From the NCBI GenBank assembly GCA_029781135.1, contig JAKOXH010000017.1, positions 124,001-188,000 on the forward strand: a stretch of DNA of 64,000 bases, written 5' to 3'. The first letter of the stretch is position 1, and each line of letters begins with the position of its first letter. Positions 51,334 to 60,031 of this stretch are shown in pieces. Below the pieces are notes generated by a model. That model saw only the letters and a program-made list of their open reading frames with translations. It did not search any database and had not been told where the DNA came from. The stretch comes from Planctomycetota bacterium. Its GTDB lineage: Bacteria > Planctomycetota > Planctomycetia > Pirellulales > Lacipirellulaceae. The position numbers and the translations under genes are program-made.

Positions 51334-51634
51334 GCGCGCCGTCCCCCAACTGTCTGGCTGCGACAGAAACCGCGATGTTTGTCCTATTCTTGAGGGGTGC
51401 GCTCGTATCGGGCTTGGCCAGGGGTTCGTATCGAGCGGTTGGCTGATTAAGATGGAAGTGGCATTGCTGATCGCTGCGCAGCGGATGACCTGTGGCTCGT
51501 TTAATCCGGAGCCAGCGGCGAGGCAAGACATCGGGTTCCGTCGCCGTTGGCTCCGGGTTAAACGAGCAGGACAGTTCATTCACTTGGCAATCATCGCTAC
51601 GATTCACATTCAACTGAGATGGCAGGTTCGTGTG
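51334..51634. repeat. Intergenic region with family B repeat (copy 2)
   Basis: GTTTAATCCGGAGCCAGCGG begins at 51499 and the opposite arm GGCTCCGGGTTAAAC ends at 51563, with GTTCCGTCGCCG inside as in copy 1 (23020-23160). Similarity runs over about 51480-51620. The rest of the region has no visible feature. Confidence 0.75.
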
Positions 51635-53605
51635 ATGTACAGTGTTTTTATTCGGACTAGATGCTCGGCTGCGCCGTTGCGGGCGGGGTGCTTCTTGGCG
51701 GCGCTGGCCATTGTTGTCGCCGGCATTGGTGTATCCGTGCGCGCGGCTTCGCCGGAGGCGGATTACTTGCGCGAACATTATACGAAGTACGAATTCAACA
51801 TTCCGATGCGCGACGAGGTGCATCTCTTTACGGCCGTGTATGTGCCGAAGTTACGTGGTAAGAAATATCCGATCTTGTTAACACGTACACCGTACTCCGT
51901 AAAACCTTATGGCGTGGATGCCAGTCCCACGCCCCATGGACCAATGAACTACTATGCGAAAGAAGGTTTTATCTTCGCTTTGCAGGATGTGCGGGGACGG
52001 AACGGTTCAGAAGGGACGTTCGTCAACATGCGGCCGATCGTCGAAAACAAGACGAACCCGCATGAGGCGGACGAGGCGACGGATGCGTATGATACGATCG
52101 AATGGCTGGTGAAGAATGTGCCACACAACAATGGCAGAGTCGGCATGATGGGGATTTCGTACCCCGGATTTTTTGCCGCTTGTGGAATGATCAATTCTCA
52201 CCCGGCGCTCAAGTGTGTCTCGCCGCAGGCGCCGATTTCGGATTGGTTCATGGGAGACGATGTGCACCATAACGGTTCACTGTTTCTGGCCGATACGTTC
52301 GGGTTTTTTGCGAGTTTCGGCCAGAAGCTAGACGACCCAATGCATGAGAGTGCGAAGCCATTCGACTACAAGACCTCGGATAGCTATGAGTTTTATTTGC
52401 GATTGGGGCCATTGGGGAATGCCAACAAGGAACATCTCAAGGAGAAAATTGAGTTTTGGAATCAGTCGATGGCCCACCCGAATTACGACGAGTTCTGGAA
52501 ATCGCGCAACCTGCGGCCGCACCTCAAGAACGTGCATACGGCCGTGATGACCGTCGGCGGTTGGTACGATGCGGAGGATTTGTTCGGCACGCTGGCCGTG
52601 TATCGCGAGACGGAGCGGCAGAATCCGGGCATCCAGAATGTGCTGGTGATGGGGCCGTGGTCGCATGGTCAATGGTCGACGCCAGATGGAGACCGTTTGG
52701 GCAATCTCGAGTTTCACGCGAAGACGGCGCAGTACTATCGAGAGCACTTCGAACTTCCGTTTCTCAAGCGATATCTCAAAGATGAGGATGCCGATCACAA
52801 GTCGACCGGCAAAGAGGGTGATGAGAAAACGGAGCTGGCGGAGGCGAATGTCTTCGAGACGGGAACGAATATGTGGCGGCAATTCGATGCTTGGCCCCCC
52901 ACCGGATCGGACAGCAAGACGCTGTATCTGCAGGCAAATGGCCGGTTATCTTTCGAACCACCTGGGGACGCGGAGCGTGAAAGTTTTGACGAGTACGTTA
53001 GTGACCCGGCCAAGCCGGTGCCCTATCTTGGGTACGTTGCGCAGCATCGGCCGAGCGAATACATGACGGATGACCAGCGATTCGCCGCGGCGCGGCCCGA
53101 TGTGTTGGTCTATCAAACCGATGTGCTGAGAGAAGATGTTACGCTCGCGGGCCCCATCTCCGTGGGCCTGCACATTTCAACGACGGGGACCGATGCCGAT
53201 TTTGTGGTCAAGTTGATTGATGTCTATTCCGAGGATTTTCCGAACCCCGATCCGAATCCGAACAATGTGCAAATGGGCGGGTACCAGCAACTGGTGCGTG
53301 GCGAACCGATGCGGGGAAAGTTTCGCAATAGCTTCGAACGGCCCGAGCCGTTCACACCGGGGCAAGTGACGGCGGTGAATTGGACGATGCCGGATATTTG
53401 CCACACGTTTCGCCGCGGCCACCGGATCATGATCCAGGTGCAGAGTTCGTGGTTTCCGCTGGTGGATCGCAATCCGCAAAAGTTTTGCGATATCAACACA
53501 GCGGCGGACGCCGACTTTCAGAAGGCCACGCAGCGCGTGTACCGCTCGCCGCAAGCGGCCTCGCAAATTCGCGTGAATGTGTTGCCAGTCAATAGGTCGC
53601 GGTAG
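51635..53605 (+). CDS. Secreted CocE/NonD-family serine hydrolase
   Basis: A 656-residue exported hydrolase of the CocE / X-Pro dipeptidyl-peptidase type. After a signal peptide (RAGCFLAALAIVVAGIGVSV) is the alpha/beta-hydrolase domain with nucleophile Ser175 (GMMGISYPGFF), LTRTPYSVKPYG and the His region GPWSHGQWSTPDGD. The C-terminal jelly-roll domain spans about 420-656 (DVLVYQTDVLREDVTLAGPI, FRRGHRIMIQVQSSWFPLVD). It could cleave N-acyl-prolyl or other ester/amide bonds. The ATG at 51635 is chosen because the signal peptide starts there; the open frame extends back through repeat DNA. Confidence 0.9.
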   Translation: MYSVFIRTRCSAAPLRAGCFLAALAIVVAGIGVSVRAASPEADYLREHYTKYEFNIPMRDEVHLFTAVYVPKLRGKKYPILLTRTPYSVKPYGVDASPTPHGPMNYYAKEGFIFALQDVRGRNGSEGTFVNMRPIVENKTNPHEADEATDAYDTIEWLVKNVPHNNGRVGMMGISYPGFFAACGMINSHPALKCVSPQAPISDWFMGDDVHHNGSLFLADTFGFFASFGQKLDDPMHESAKPFDYKTSDSYEFYLRLGPLGNANKEHLKEKIEFWNQSMAHPNYDEFWKSRNLRPHLKNVHTAVMTVGGWYDAEDLFGTLAVYRETERQNPGIQNVLVMGPWSHGQWSTPDGDRLGNLEFHAKTAQYYREHFELPFLKRYLKDEDADHKSTGKEGDEKTELAEANVFETGTNMWRQFDAWPPTGSDSKTLYLQANGRLSFEPPGDAERESFDEYVSDPAKPVPYLGYVAQHRPSEYMTDDQRFAAARPDVLVYQTDVLREDVTLAGPISVGLHISTTGTDADFVVKLIDVYSEDFPNPDPNPNNVQMGGYQQLVRGEPMRGKFRNSFERPEPFTPGQVTAVNWTMPDICHTFRRGHRIMIQVQSSWFPLVDRNPQKFCDINTAADADFQKATQRVYRSPQAASQIRVNVLPVNRSR

Positions 53606-53889
53606 ACTGAATGTTATACTTCAAGCGGCGAGGGTTGAGTCATTTTCGGGTGCCATGGCCACTGCTCGGAGTGGCCATGCCGACGCGATGATTCCCATGC
53701 CCACGCCAAGCCGTGGGCATGGCACGCCGATGACGCGATCGAATGGAACACGACATCGGCCTCAGAGAGGCCTCCCACAGTTTTGACCGTCATCGGCCTC
53801 AGTGAGGACTCCCACAGATTCGATCGTGACGCGTGACCGAACCCTTCCCTCGCTCCTTCCTACGGGGAGGGGAATTCGTCGGTGCCGCG
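53606..53889. repeat. Cluster of dispersed repeats (families A, C and E)
   Basis: TGGCCACTGCTCGGAGTGGCCA (arms TGGCCACT and AGTGGCCA, 53655-53676), a family C unit with CCACGCCAAGCCGTGGGC (about 53701-53718), and a family A copy (53728-53816) with the same GATGACGCGATC interior as the copy at 58885. These lie between the convergent hydrolase and oxidoreductase genes. Confidence 0.78.
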
Positions 53890-55119
53890 CTAGTGACCCA
53901 GGTCGTAATACGTTTCGTAAATGTGTTGGGCCTTAGCCTGTACGCTGTCCCAGGACCAAGGCTGTTGGAAACGATCGGGGCTGAGGCTTTTCACGTAGGG
54001 CGACGGGTCGGGGTCTAGAATCGATTCAACGACATGTCGGCCGATGCCGGCGGAACCGGAGACGCCGTGGGCATTGCAACCGCCGGCCATGACGAAGCCT
54101 TTCACCTGCGAACTTTCGCCGATGATGAAGCGACCATCCGGCGTAAACGTTGGCCAGCCTTTGAACACGCTACGAACGCCGAGTTGTTCAACGGCAGGCA
54201 TTTCGGGAGCGAGTTGTTCGGCGAACCAACCTAATACGTCCCAGTCGCTTTCGATCAGCGGCGGTTCGGCTTCGACGGGGAAAGAGCGTGGGTCGGTGGA
54301 GAGGGCCTTCCGTTCCCAACCGCCGCAGAGAAGCGAATTGATCTCCGCGCGCAGGTAGAGCGTGGAATCGGGAATGCGGATTACGGGCAGGTCGGGCTGC
54401 AAACCGGCGGCATGAACCGTGATGAAGTATTCGTGCCGAACCGGGAGGATCGGCAAATCGAGACCGACACCGCGGGCGATGTGGTAGGCGTGGGCGCCGG
54501 CCGCGTTAATGACCATTTCGCAGTTCGCGGTGCCGGCATCGGTTTCCACGCCGGTCACGCGGCCGTGGTTGGTGAGCACTTTGAGCACGCGCGTGCTGGT
54601 TTGGAAGCGGGCACCCATTTTGCGGGCGTGGGCGACGTACGACATCGTGAGATCGGATGGTTGCAGGTAGCCATCGGTGGGGCACCACAGAATTGCTTTC
54701 GCTCGTGTGAAGTCCATCGCGGGCCATTTTTGGCTGGCCGCCTGCTGGTCGATAAAATCGACCTCTAAGTCGGACTCGTCGGCGATCGCTTTCATGTGGC
54801 GGAACTCCTCGACGCGCTCGTCGCACAGGGCGACGCGCAACGAGCCGACTTGCCGCCATGCCGGTTTATGCAGTTCTTCTCGCTCGAATTGCGAGAAAGT
54901 TTTGACCGACCACATCGCGAGCTTCGTGCGCTCGACGGTGTTGCGCACCTGGCCGACGAGGCCGGCCGCTTGCGGCGTTGTAACGGCGGCGACCGTGGGT
55001 TCTTTTTCAAGCAAGAGGATGTCGGTCTTGCCGGCTTTGGCCAGGCTGTAGGCAACCGCACAGCCGACGGCGCCTCCGCCGATGATGACGATTTCCGCGT
55101 GATTGGGTTGGGCGCTCAT
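53890..55119 (-). CDS. DAO-type FAD-dependent oxidoreductase (sarcosine/dimethylglycine dehydrogenase-like)
   Basis: A 409-residue flavoprotein of the DAO family. The FAD-binding motif VIIGGGAVGCAVAYSLA opens the protein; FKGWPTFTPDGRFIIGES and GGCNAHGVSGSAGIGRHVVE at the C-terminus are the second FAD contact set found in sarcosine and dimethylglycine dehydrogenases. It lacks the GcvT/tetrahydrofolate domain of the long mitochondrial enzymes. It lies 127 bases after the Rieske oxygenase on the same strand. Together with the ETF genes nearby it probably oxidises an N-methyl amine and passes electrons to ETF. Confidence 0.86.
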   Translation of the reverse strand: MSAQPNHAEIVIIGGGAVGCAVAYSLAKAGKTDILLLEKEPTVAAVTTPQAAGLVGQVRNTVERTKLAMWSVKTFSQFEREELHKPAWRQVGSLRVALCDERVEEFRHMKAIADESDLEVDFIDQQAASQKWPAMDFTRAKAILWCPTDGYLQPSDLTMSYVAHARKMGARFQTSTRVLKVLTNHGRVTGVETDAGTANCEMVINAAGAHAYHIARGVGLDLPILPVRHEYFITVHAAGLQPDLPVIRIPDSTLYLRAEINSLLCGGWERKALSTDPRSFPVEAEPPLIESDWDVLGWFAEQLAPEMPAVEQLGVRSVFKGWPTFTPDGRFIIGESSQVKGFVMAGGCNAHGVSGSAGIGRHVVESILDPDPSPYVKSLSPDRFQQPWSWDSVQAKAQHIYETYYDLGH

Positions 55120-55207
55120 ATTGGGAAGAGATTTGTTGTGCAGTAGGTTGTAACGAATTTTGGCGATTGGCGGCTGGACTTGGGAATATCAAGCGTGCTT
55201 CTAAGGC

Positions 55208-55239
55208 ACCCTCACCCCGGCCCTCTCCCGGCGGGAGTG
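55208..55239. repeat. Common palindromic repeat (GGCCCTCTCCC type)
   Basis: CCCTCACCCCGGCCCTCTCC followed by CGGCGGGAG, between the Rieske and DAO genes. It is nearly identical to the coding copy at 38570-38604. Confidence 0.85.
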
Positions 55240-55246
55240 CATGCGT

Positions 55247-56488
55247 TCATTTCAACTGGTGCAAATACCAGCGCAGGAATGCGTCGACGTTATATTCTTT
55301 GTAAGTTGATAAGGGGCCGGGAATGTAGCGCGAGGAGCTGACTCCTCTTTGAGCGTGCACGCACAGTTCCCAATCTTGTTCGGAAGTGAGTTGCCAGAAC
55401 GGCATGATATCTTGCAGTTGGTAGTCACGGCCTTCGACCGCATCTTCATGCACAAGCCACGTGACACGTACGGCGGTGCGATGCAGGCCAGCGGGTAGGA
55501 GTCGCGTGCTGACGGCGTGATCGCAACTGGCGTGATGCCACATGTTGGGCAAGGTGCGAATGCGCATGGTGCCGACGTCAGCATCGGTGTAATCGCCCAT
55601 CAGCGGGGCGACCTGCTGGCCGGTCATCGTTTCGCTCACGTAGCCTTCGACGAGCGCGGTACGGTTGGCGGCGTACCAGCAATTGCGTTCGGCATCGGGG
55701 AACTGCACCATGCCGGTGTGGTGATGGCTCACCGCAAGGCCGGCGGCCGCCCATTTCGCTTCGCTGCGGGCGACCTGGGCCGCGATCCGTTCCTTGATAC
55801 GCTCGCTCGCGTCATCGGCGTTGTAGTGATCGAAATTCGCTTTAATGTACTGTGGATGATTGACGTTGCAGTGATAACACTCGCGATTGTTTTCCCAGAC
55901 GATCTTCCAGTTCGCGGCGACTTCGTAATCGACGATCTTCGCGACCTTGGCCCGCTCGAGTCCCTGGGGGCGGGCCACGCAATCGATCACTTCATAGGCT
56001 GCGTCGAAATCGGGCGGATTCTCCGCGAGCGATACGTAAATTAGCCCCGCGACCTGGCGCACCGCGGCCGGCAGCAGGCCGAGTTCTTCCTTTCTAATGT
56101 CCTCGTGCATGCCGCGACAGGAAACGAGCGAACCGTCGCGAGCGTACGTCCATTGATGGTAAGGGCACACCAGCCGGCCCGCACGGCCGGATGCGGCATC
56201 GCACAATTGCGTCCCACGATGGCGGCAAAAATTCCATAGCGCGTTGATCTTGCCATCGTCGCCGCGAATCACAATCAGCGAATCATCGCCGACCGCGAAC
56301 GTAACGTAATCGCCGGGTTGCGGAATTTCACAGGTGTGGCCGACGAACAGCCAACCGCGGCGCCAAATTGCTTCTAGTTCGTAGCGGTAGACGAACTCCT
56401 CTGAATAGAACCCGCCGGGCAAACTATGATTCGGTGGGCGCGAGGCGATGAGCGTGGCGAGGTGTTTTTTTTCTTGAGCGGTCAACAT
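55247..56488 (-). CDS. Rieske oxygenase alpha subunit, glycine-betaine-monooxygenase-like
   Basis: A 413-residue Rieske non-heme iron oxygenase. The [2Fe-2S] ligands are Cys88, His90, Cys108 and His111 (CRHRG, CPYHQW). The catalytic domain opens with NWKIVWENNRECYHC, whose His ligands to mononuclear iron and spacing match betaine/choline-type oxygenases (GbcA, CntA, CMO) better than aromatic ring dioxygenases. GbcA removes one methyl of glycine betaine to give dimethylglycine. The reductase partner is not in the window. The ATG at 56488 opens the canonical N-terminus; a frame extension to 56575 crosses the promoter region. It diverges from the FAD-ETF operon. Confidence 0.87.
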   Translation of the reverse strand: MLTAQEKKHLATLIASRPPNHSLPGGFYSEEFVYRYELEAIWRRGWLFVGHTCEIPQPGDYVTFAVGDDSLIVIRGDDGKINALWNFCRHRGTQLCDAASGRAGRLVCPYHQWTYARDGSLVSCRGMHEDIRKEELGLLPAAVRQVAGLIYVSLAENPPDFDAAYEVIDCVARPQGLERAKVAKIVDYEVAANWKIVWENNRECYHCNVNHPQYIKANFDHYNADDASERIKERIAAQVARSEAKWAAAGLAVSHHHTGMVQFPDAERNCWYAANRTALVEGYVSETMTGQQVAPLMGDYTDADVGTMRIRTLPNMWHHASCDHAVSTRLLPAGLHRTAVRVTWLVHEDAVEGRDYQLQDIMPFWQLTSEQDWELCVHAQRGVSSSRYIPGPLSTYKEYNVDAFLRWYLHQLK

Positions 56489-56807
56489 AGCTGAGAATGG
56501 AAACGGAAGTGGCAATCCGCTGACATTGTAATCGCTCGAAGAAAGCGCGTCGCGGGATTGCCAAGCTCGTACCATTTTGGTAGCGAGGGAAAAGCCATTT
56601 CACCCTGTTTTTGCGCAATGTGTTTGTGCAAAAGCGCCGTGCTGCTAGCCGATCGTTTGACGTGTTGTTGGCACGACTTTACAGTGAGCGAAGGTGCGAT
56701 GCTCGACTGGCCGCGTAAAGAGTCGCGGCTGGTTCGTCGATCGGTCTCCGCATGAGGAGATGGGTGAGCCCATTGGTTGGACCGCCGGGCAATCGGTAGC
56801 AGTTGCG
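56489..56807. other. Divergent promoter region of the betaine-type module
   Basis: These 319 bases lie between the divergent Rieske and FAD oxidoreductase genes and should carry both promoters. A TTTTGCGCAAT-like stretch near 56609 is followed by AT-rich sequence; no clear operator dyad or repeat is seen. Confidence 0.5.
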
Positions 56808-58082
56808 ATGACACAAATGAATACAGCGGACGTCATTATTATTGGGGCCGGTGTGGCCGGTTTGAGCACGGCGATGCAACTCGCCGGGCGCGGTGCGAAA
56901 GTCATCGTGCTTGAACGCGATCGCGTGGGCAACGGATCCACGGGTCGGGCGGCGGGCTTGCTCGGTCAACTACGCGGCAAGGCCGAGCAAACCAGGATGC
57001 TGGTGGATGGCTTGGCGATCGTCAAGGAGTTGGAGAAGCTGGCCGACGTCGAGATTTTCGTGCAAACCGGCTCGTTGCGAATTGCCGAGACGCCCGAGCG
57101 TGCCGAGGAGATATCTGCGCTCGTGGAAATGGGCAAGTCGATTGGGTTCGACATCGATCACATGTCGATCGACGATGTTGCCAGACATTTGCCCTACATG
57201 CGGACGGACGATCTTGTCGATGCCTGCTATTGCCCCACGGACGGTCACCTGCAACCAGCCGAGCTGGCGGCCGCTTATTTGAAGGTCGGGAAACAGCGTG
57301 GCGTGCGTTGCGAAACCAACACACCGGTAACGGGGATTATCGTCGAGGCGGGGCAAGTGCGCGGCGTGCGAACGGCTGCGGCCGAATATTTCGCGCCGGT
57401 GGTGATGAATGCTGGGGGCCCATGGTCGTACCTGAATGCGGAACTCGCGGAAACGGTGCTGCCCACGGCGGCGATCGGCCACTACTATCTGACGACTCGT
57501 CCCGATCCGGCAAACCCCGTCGATCGCCTCAGTCCGGCAGTGCGCGACCGCGAGTTGCGAATCTACACGCGGCCGGAAAGCGGCGGGCTGATTGTCGGCA
57601 TCTACGATGCGGAACCGGATCGGTACGATATGGGGAAGTTGCCGGCAGATTTTGATATGTCGCGGATGAAGGCCGCGCGGGATTCACTGCAAGTGGCCCA
57701 GCTGATCGAGGCGACGCATCATCGCTTCCCCTGGATTAACGAGCGGACGCCGATGACGATTACGACCGGCATCATGACGTTTACGCCCGACGCGCGGCCC
57801 TTCTGCGGCGAAATGCCGAACATCCAAGGATTGTTCCATTGTTCCGGCTTTTCGGGGCACGGGATCGTGCAAAGCCCGGTGATCGGGCTCATCATGTCGC
57901 AACTGATTCTCGATGGTCACAGCACCTACGATGTTTCGTCGATCGAAGCAGATCGGTATTTTGATATGCCGGGTTACATCGACCGCCGTGACATTGAGGA
58001 TCGGTGCGCGGCGATGGCGGGCAATTATTACGGCAAGGTTGAGCGGCCCACGGTGGCGGCAGGTGGGCAAGCGGCGAAATGA
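56808..58082 (+). CDS. DAO-type FAD-dependent oxidoreductase (dimethylglycine/sarcosine dehydrogenase-like)
   Basis: A 424-residue DAO-family flavoprotein, paralogous to the protein at 53890. ADVIIIGAGVAGLSTAMQLA is the FAD-binding motif; CPTDGHLQPAELAAAY (compare CPTDGYLQPSDLTMSY in the paralogue) and HCSGFSGHGIVQSPVIGLIM are shared landmarks. No folate-binding domain follows. The ATG at 56808 is taken; ATGs at 56760 and 56817 are possible and no start has a strong Shine-Dalgarno. It overlaps etfB by four bases, which strongly supports electron transfer to ETF. Confidence 0.87.
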   Translation: MTQMNTADVIIIGAGVAGLSTAMQLAGRGAKVIVLERDRVGNGSTGRAAGLLGQLRGKAEQTRMLVDGLAIVKELEKLADVEIFVQTGSLRIAETPERAEEISALVEMGKSIGFDIDHMSIDDVARHLPYMRTDDLVDACYCPTDGHLQPAELAAAYLKVGKQRGVRCETNTPVTGIIVEAGQVRGVRTAAAEYFAPVVMNAGGPWSYLNAELAETVLPTAAIGHYYLTTRPDPANPVDRLSPAVRDRELRIYTRPESGGLIVGIYDAEPDRYDMGKLPADFDMSRMKAARDSLQVAQLIEATHHRFPWINERTPMTITTGIMTFTPDARPFCGEMPNIQGLFHCSGFSGHGIVQSPVIGLIMSQLILDGHSTYDVSSIEADRYFDMPGYIDRRDIEDRCAAMAGNYYGKVERPTVAAGGQAAK

Positions 58083-58840
58083 AGATTCTTGTTCCGACGA
58101 AGCGAGTTCCCGATACCGATCAGAAGATCGTTGCCAGCGACGATGGCAGCCGGGTGAATGTCGAACACATTCCATTCATCATCAACCCGTTCGATGCGAT
58201 TGCGCTCGAAGAGGCGGTGCGGATCGGCGAGCAGCGGGGCGACGTTGAAGTCGTGGCCGTGGGGATCGGCGGTGAAGGGTACGAGCAGCCGTTGCGCACG
58301 GCGCTTGCAATGGGTGCTCAACGAGCAGTTCATGTGCGGTGCGACGAGTCGCTCGATCCGTGGAATGTGGCGCGATTGTTGCAAGCCGTTGTGCTGCGAG
58401 AAACGCCGCAGCTCGTTATCATGGGCAAGCAGGCTGTGGATGATGATGCCAACCAGACCGGTCAGTTTCTGGCGGCACTCTTGGGCTGGCCACAAGCGAC
58501 GTTTGCTTCGCGCGTTGTGGTGGAGGGTGACCGGCTGACGGTGGATCGCGAAACAGATCATGGCATCGAGACGGTTCGCTTACCGTTGCCCGCGGTTGTT
58601 ACGGCCGACTTGCGCTTGAATGAGCCGCGTTACGCTTCGATGGCGGGCATCATGAAGGCGCGCAAAAAGCCGCTGGATGTGATCGCTGTTGGCGATTTGC
58701 CGGTGGCGATCGAGCCGCGGTTGCGTGTCATAAGTTATCGTTCGGCGGAATCGCGAAAACGTGGTGAGCGCGTGAAATCGGTAGATGAATTGCTGGATCG
58801 ATTGACGCAACCTGGGGCGGCGTTGCACAAGCGGGGCTAA
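58079..58840 (+). CDS. etfB: Electron transfer flavoprotein beta subunit
   Basis: EtfB, 253 residues. MKILVPTKRVPDTDQKI and IPFIINPFDAIALEEAVRI are the family start and the AMP-site region; GKQAVDDDANQTGQFLAALL is the recognition loop for dehydrogenases. The start ATG overlaps the stop of the FAD oxidoreductase (ATGA). With EtfA it accepts electrons from the DAO enzymes and delivers them to the quinone pool via ETF:quinone oxidoreductase, not found in the window. Confidence 0.96.
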   Translation: MKILVPTKRVPDTDQKIVASDDGSRVNVEHIPFIINPFDAIALEEAVRIGEQRGDVEVVAVGIGGEGYEQPLRTALAMGAQRAVHVRCDESLDPWNVARLLQAVVLRETPQLVIMGKQAVDDDANQTGQFLAALLGWPQATFASRVVVEGDRLTVDRETDHGIETVRLPLPAVVTADLRLNEPRYASMAGIMKARKKPLDVIAVGDLPVAIEPRLRVISYRSAESRKRGERVKSVDELLDRLTQPGAALHKRG

Positions 58841-58884
58841 GTCGGCCTCTCGGTCGTGTTTGAAGGCTTGCTGGAAACGAATAT

Positions 58885-58955
58885 GTGGGAGGCGTCTCCG
58901 ACGCCGATGACGCGATCCAATGCAACACGAAATCGGCCTCGGTGAGGCCTCCCAC
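58885..58955. repeat. Dispersed palindromic repeat, family A, between etfB and etfA
   Basis: Left arm begins GTGGGAGGCGTCTCCGACGC and right arm ends GGTGAGGCCTCCCAC. It lies inside the two-gene etf unit, like the copy between the importer genes at 4534. Confidence 0.85.
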
Positions 58956-59029
58956 CGTCATTCGCTCGTTTCCACGTTCTGCGTGGGAATCCGTGAAAAG
59001 CGATTAGCTGCTTATTTGGTGAAAATGCG

Positions 59030-59995
59030 ATGAAAGTACTGGTAATTGCCGAGCATGATGGTAAATCGCTTCGAGCGGCGAGTCTGTCGTGTTTGACGTT
59101 TGCTCAGCAGGTTGCCCAAGCTACAGAGGGCACCGTTTCGTGGTTGGTATTGGGCAGTCAGGCAACGGGCGTAGCGGCCGAGGCCGCAAAATTCGCGCCC
59201 GTGCTGTTGGTCGAGTCATCGCGGCTTGCCCGGCCAATGGCAGATTCGTGTGCGGCGGCGATCGCGAACGTTGCCAAGAATCATAACGTTAATTTGATTG
59301 CGGCGGCTTCCACTTCTTTTTCGAAGGATGTTCTGCCGCGAGCGGCCGCGCTGCTGGGTGGAGCGATGGCCAGCGATATCGTGCGGCACGAAGTAACCGC
59401 CGAGGGGCTGCTCTTCGATAGTCCTCAATATGCAGGTGCCGTGACGGCCACCGTACAGCTGTTGGGTTCGCCGCAAGTGGTCAGCGTACGAAGTTCGGCG
59501 TATCCGGCGGCAACGCCCGCAGCCGCCCCGTTTGGTATTGAGGCAATTGCGATGGAGGACGCGACGCTCGCTTCACGATGCGAGTTCGTCGAACTCAAGA
59601 CGAAACAGAATTCGCGGCCAGACGTGACCGAAGCGCGGATCGTCGTATCCGGTGGACGCGCTTTGCGGAATAGTGCAGATTTCGAGGGGCTTGTGGGCAA
59701 GCTGGCCGACGTAATGGGTGGTGCGGCCGGCAGTTCGCGGGCGCTGGTGGATGCCGGGATTGCGCCGAACGAATTGCAGGTCGGCCAAACGGGTAAGATC
59801 GTGGCCCCGGAACTTTACGTGGCGTTGGGAATCTCCGGTGCCGTCCAGCACCTGGCCGGTATGAAGAATTCGCGAACCATTGTTGCCATTAACAGTGATC
59901 CGGATGCGCCGATTTTCGACGTGGCCGACCTGGGACTGGTGGGCGATGTTTACGAGGTCGTGCCGCAACTGATCGAGAGGTTGCAGAGTCGATGA
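59030..59995 (+). CDS. etfA: Electron transfer flavoprotein alpha subunit
   Basis: EtfA, 321 residues. [20 protein letters not shown] opens the N-terminal domain; the C-terminal FAD domain has [50 protein letters not shown] and [20 protein letters not shown], the complete FAD-binding series. It follows etfB after 189 bases that contain a family A repeat, an unusual gap for etfBA genes, which are normally adjacent. Confidence 0.96.
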   Translation: MKVLVIAEHDGKSLRAASLSCLTFAQQVAQATEGTVSWLVLGSQATGVAAEAAKFAPVLLVESSRLARPMADSCAAAIANVAKNHNVNLIAAASTSFSKDVLPRAAALLGGAMASDIVRHEVTAEGLLFDSPQYAGAVTATVQLLGSPQVVSVRSSAYPAATPAAAPFGIEAIAMEDATLASRCEFVELKTKQNSRPDVTEARIVVSGGRALRNSADFEGLVGKLADVMGGAAGSSRALVDAGIAPNELQVGQTGKIVAPELYVALGISGAVQHLAGMKNSRTIVAINSDPDAPIFDVADLGLVGDVYEVVPQLIERLQSR

Positions 59996-60005
59996 GATGC
60001 TTCAT

Positions 60006-60022
60006 GGTGGGCGGCGCCCACC
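60006..60022. terminator. Short hairpin between convergent genes
   Basis: The stem GGTGGGC (60006-60012) and GCCCACC (60016-60022) with a three-base loop lies between the etfA stop and the end of the minus-strand gene at 60032. It lacks a T-tract and resembles the common GGTGGGCGCCGCCCACC intergenic repeat. Confidence 0.45.
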
Positions 60023-60031
60023 CTACGTGTA

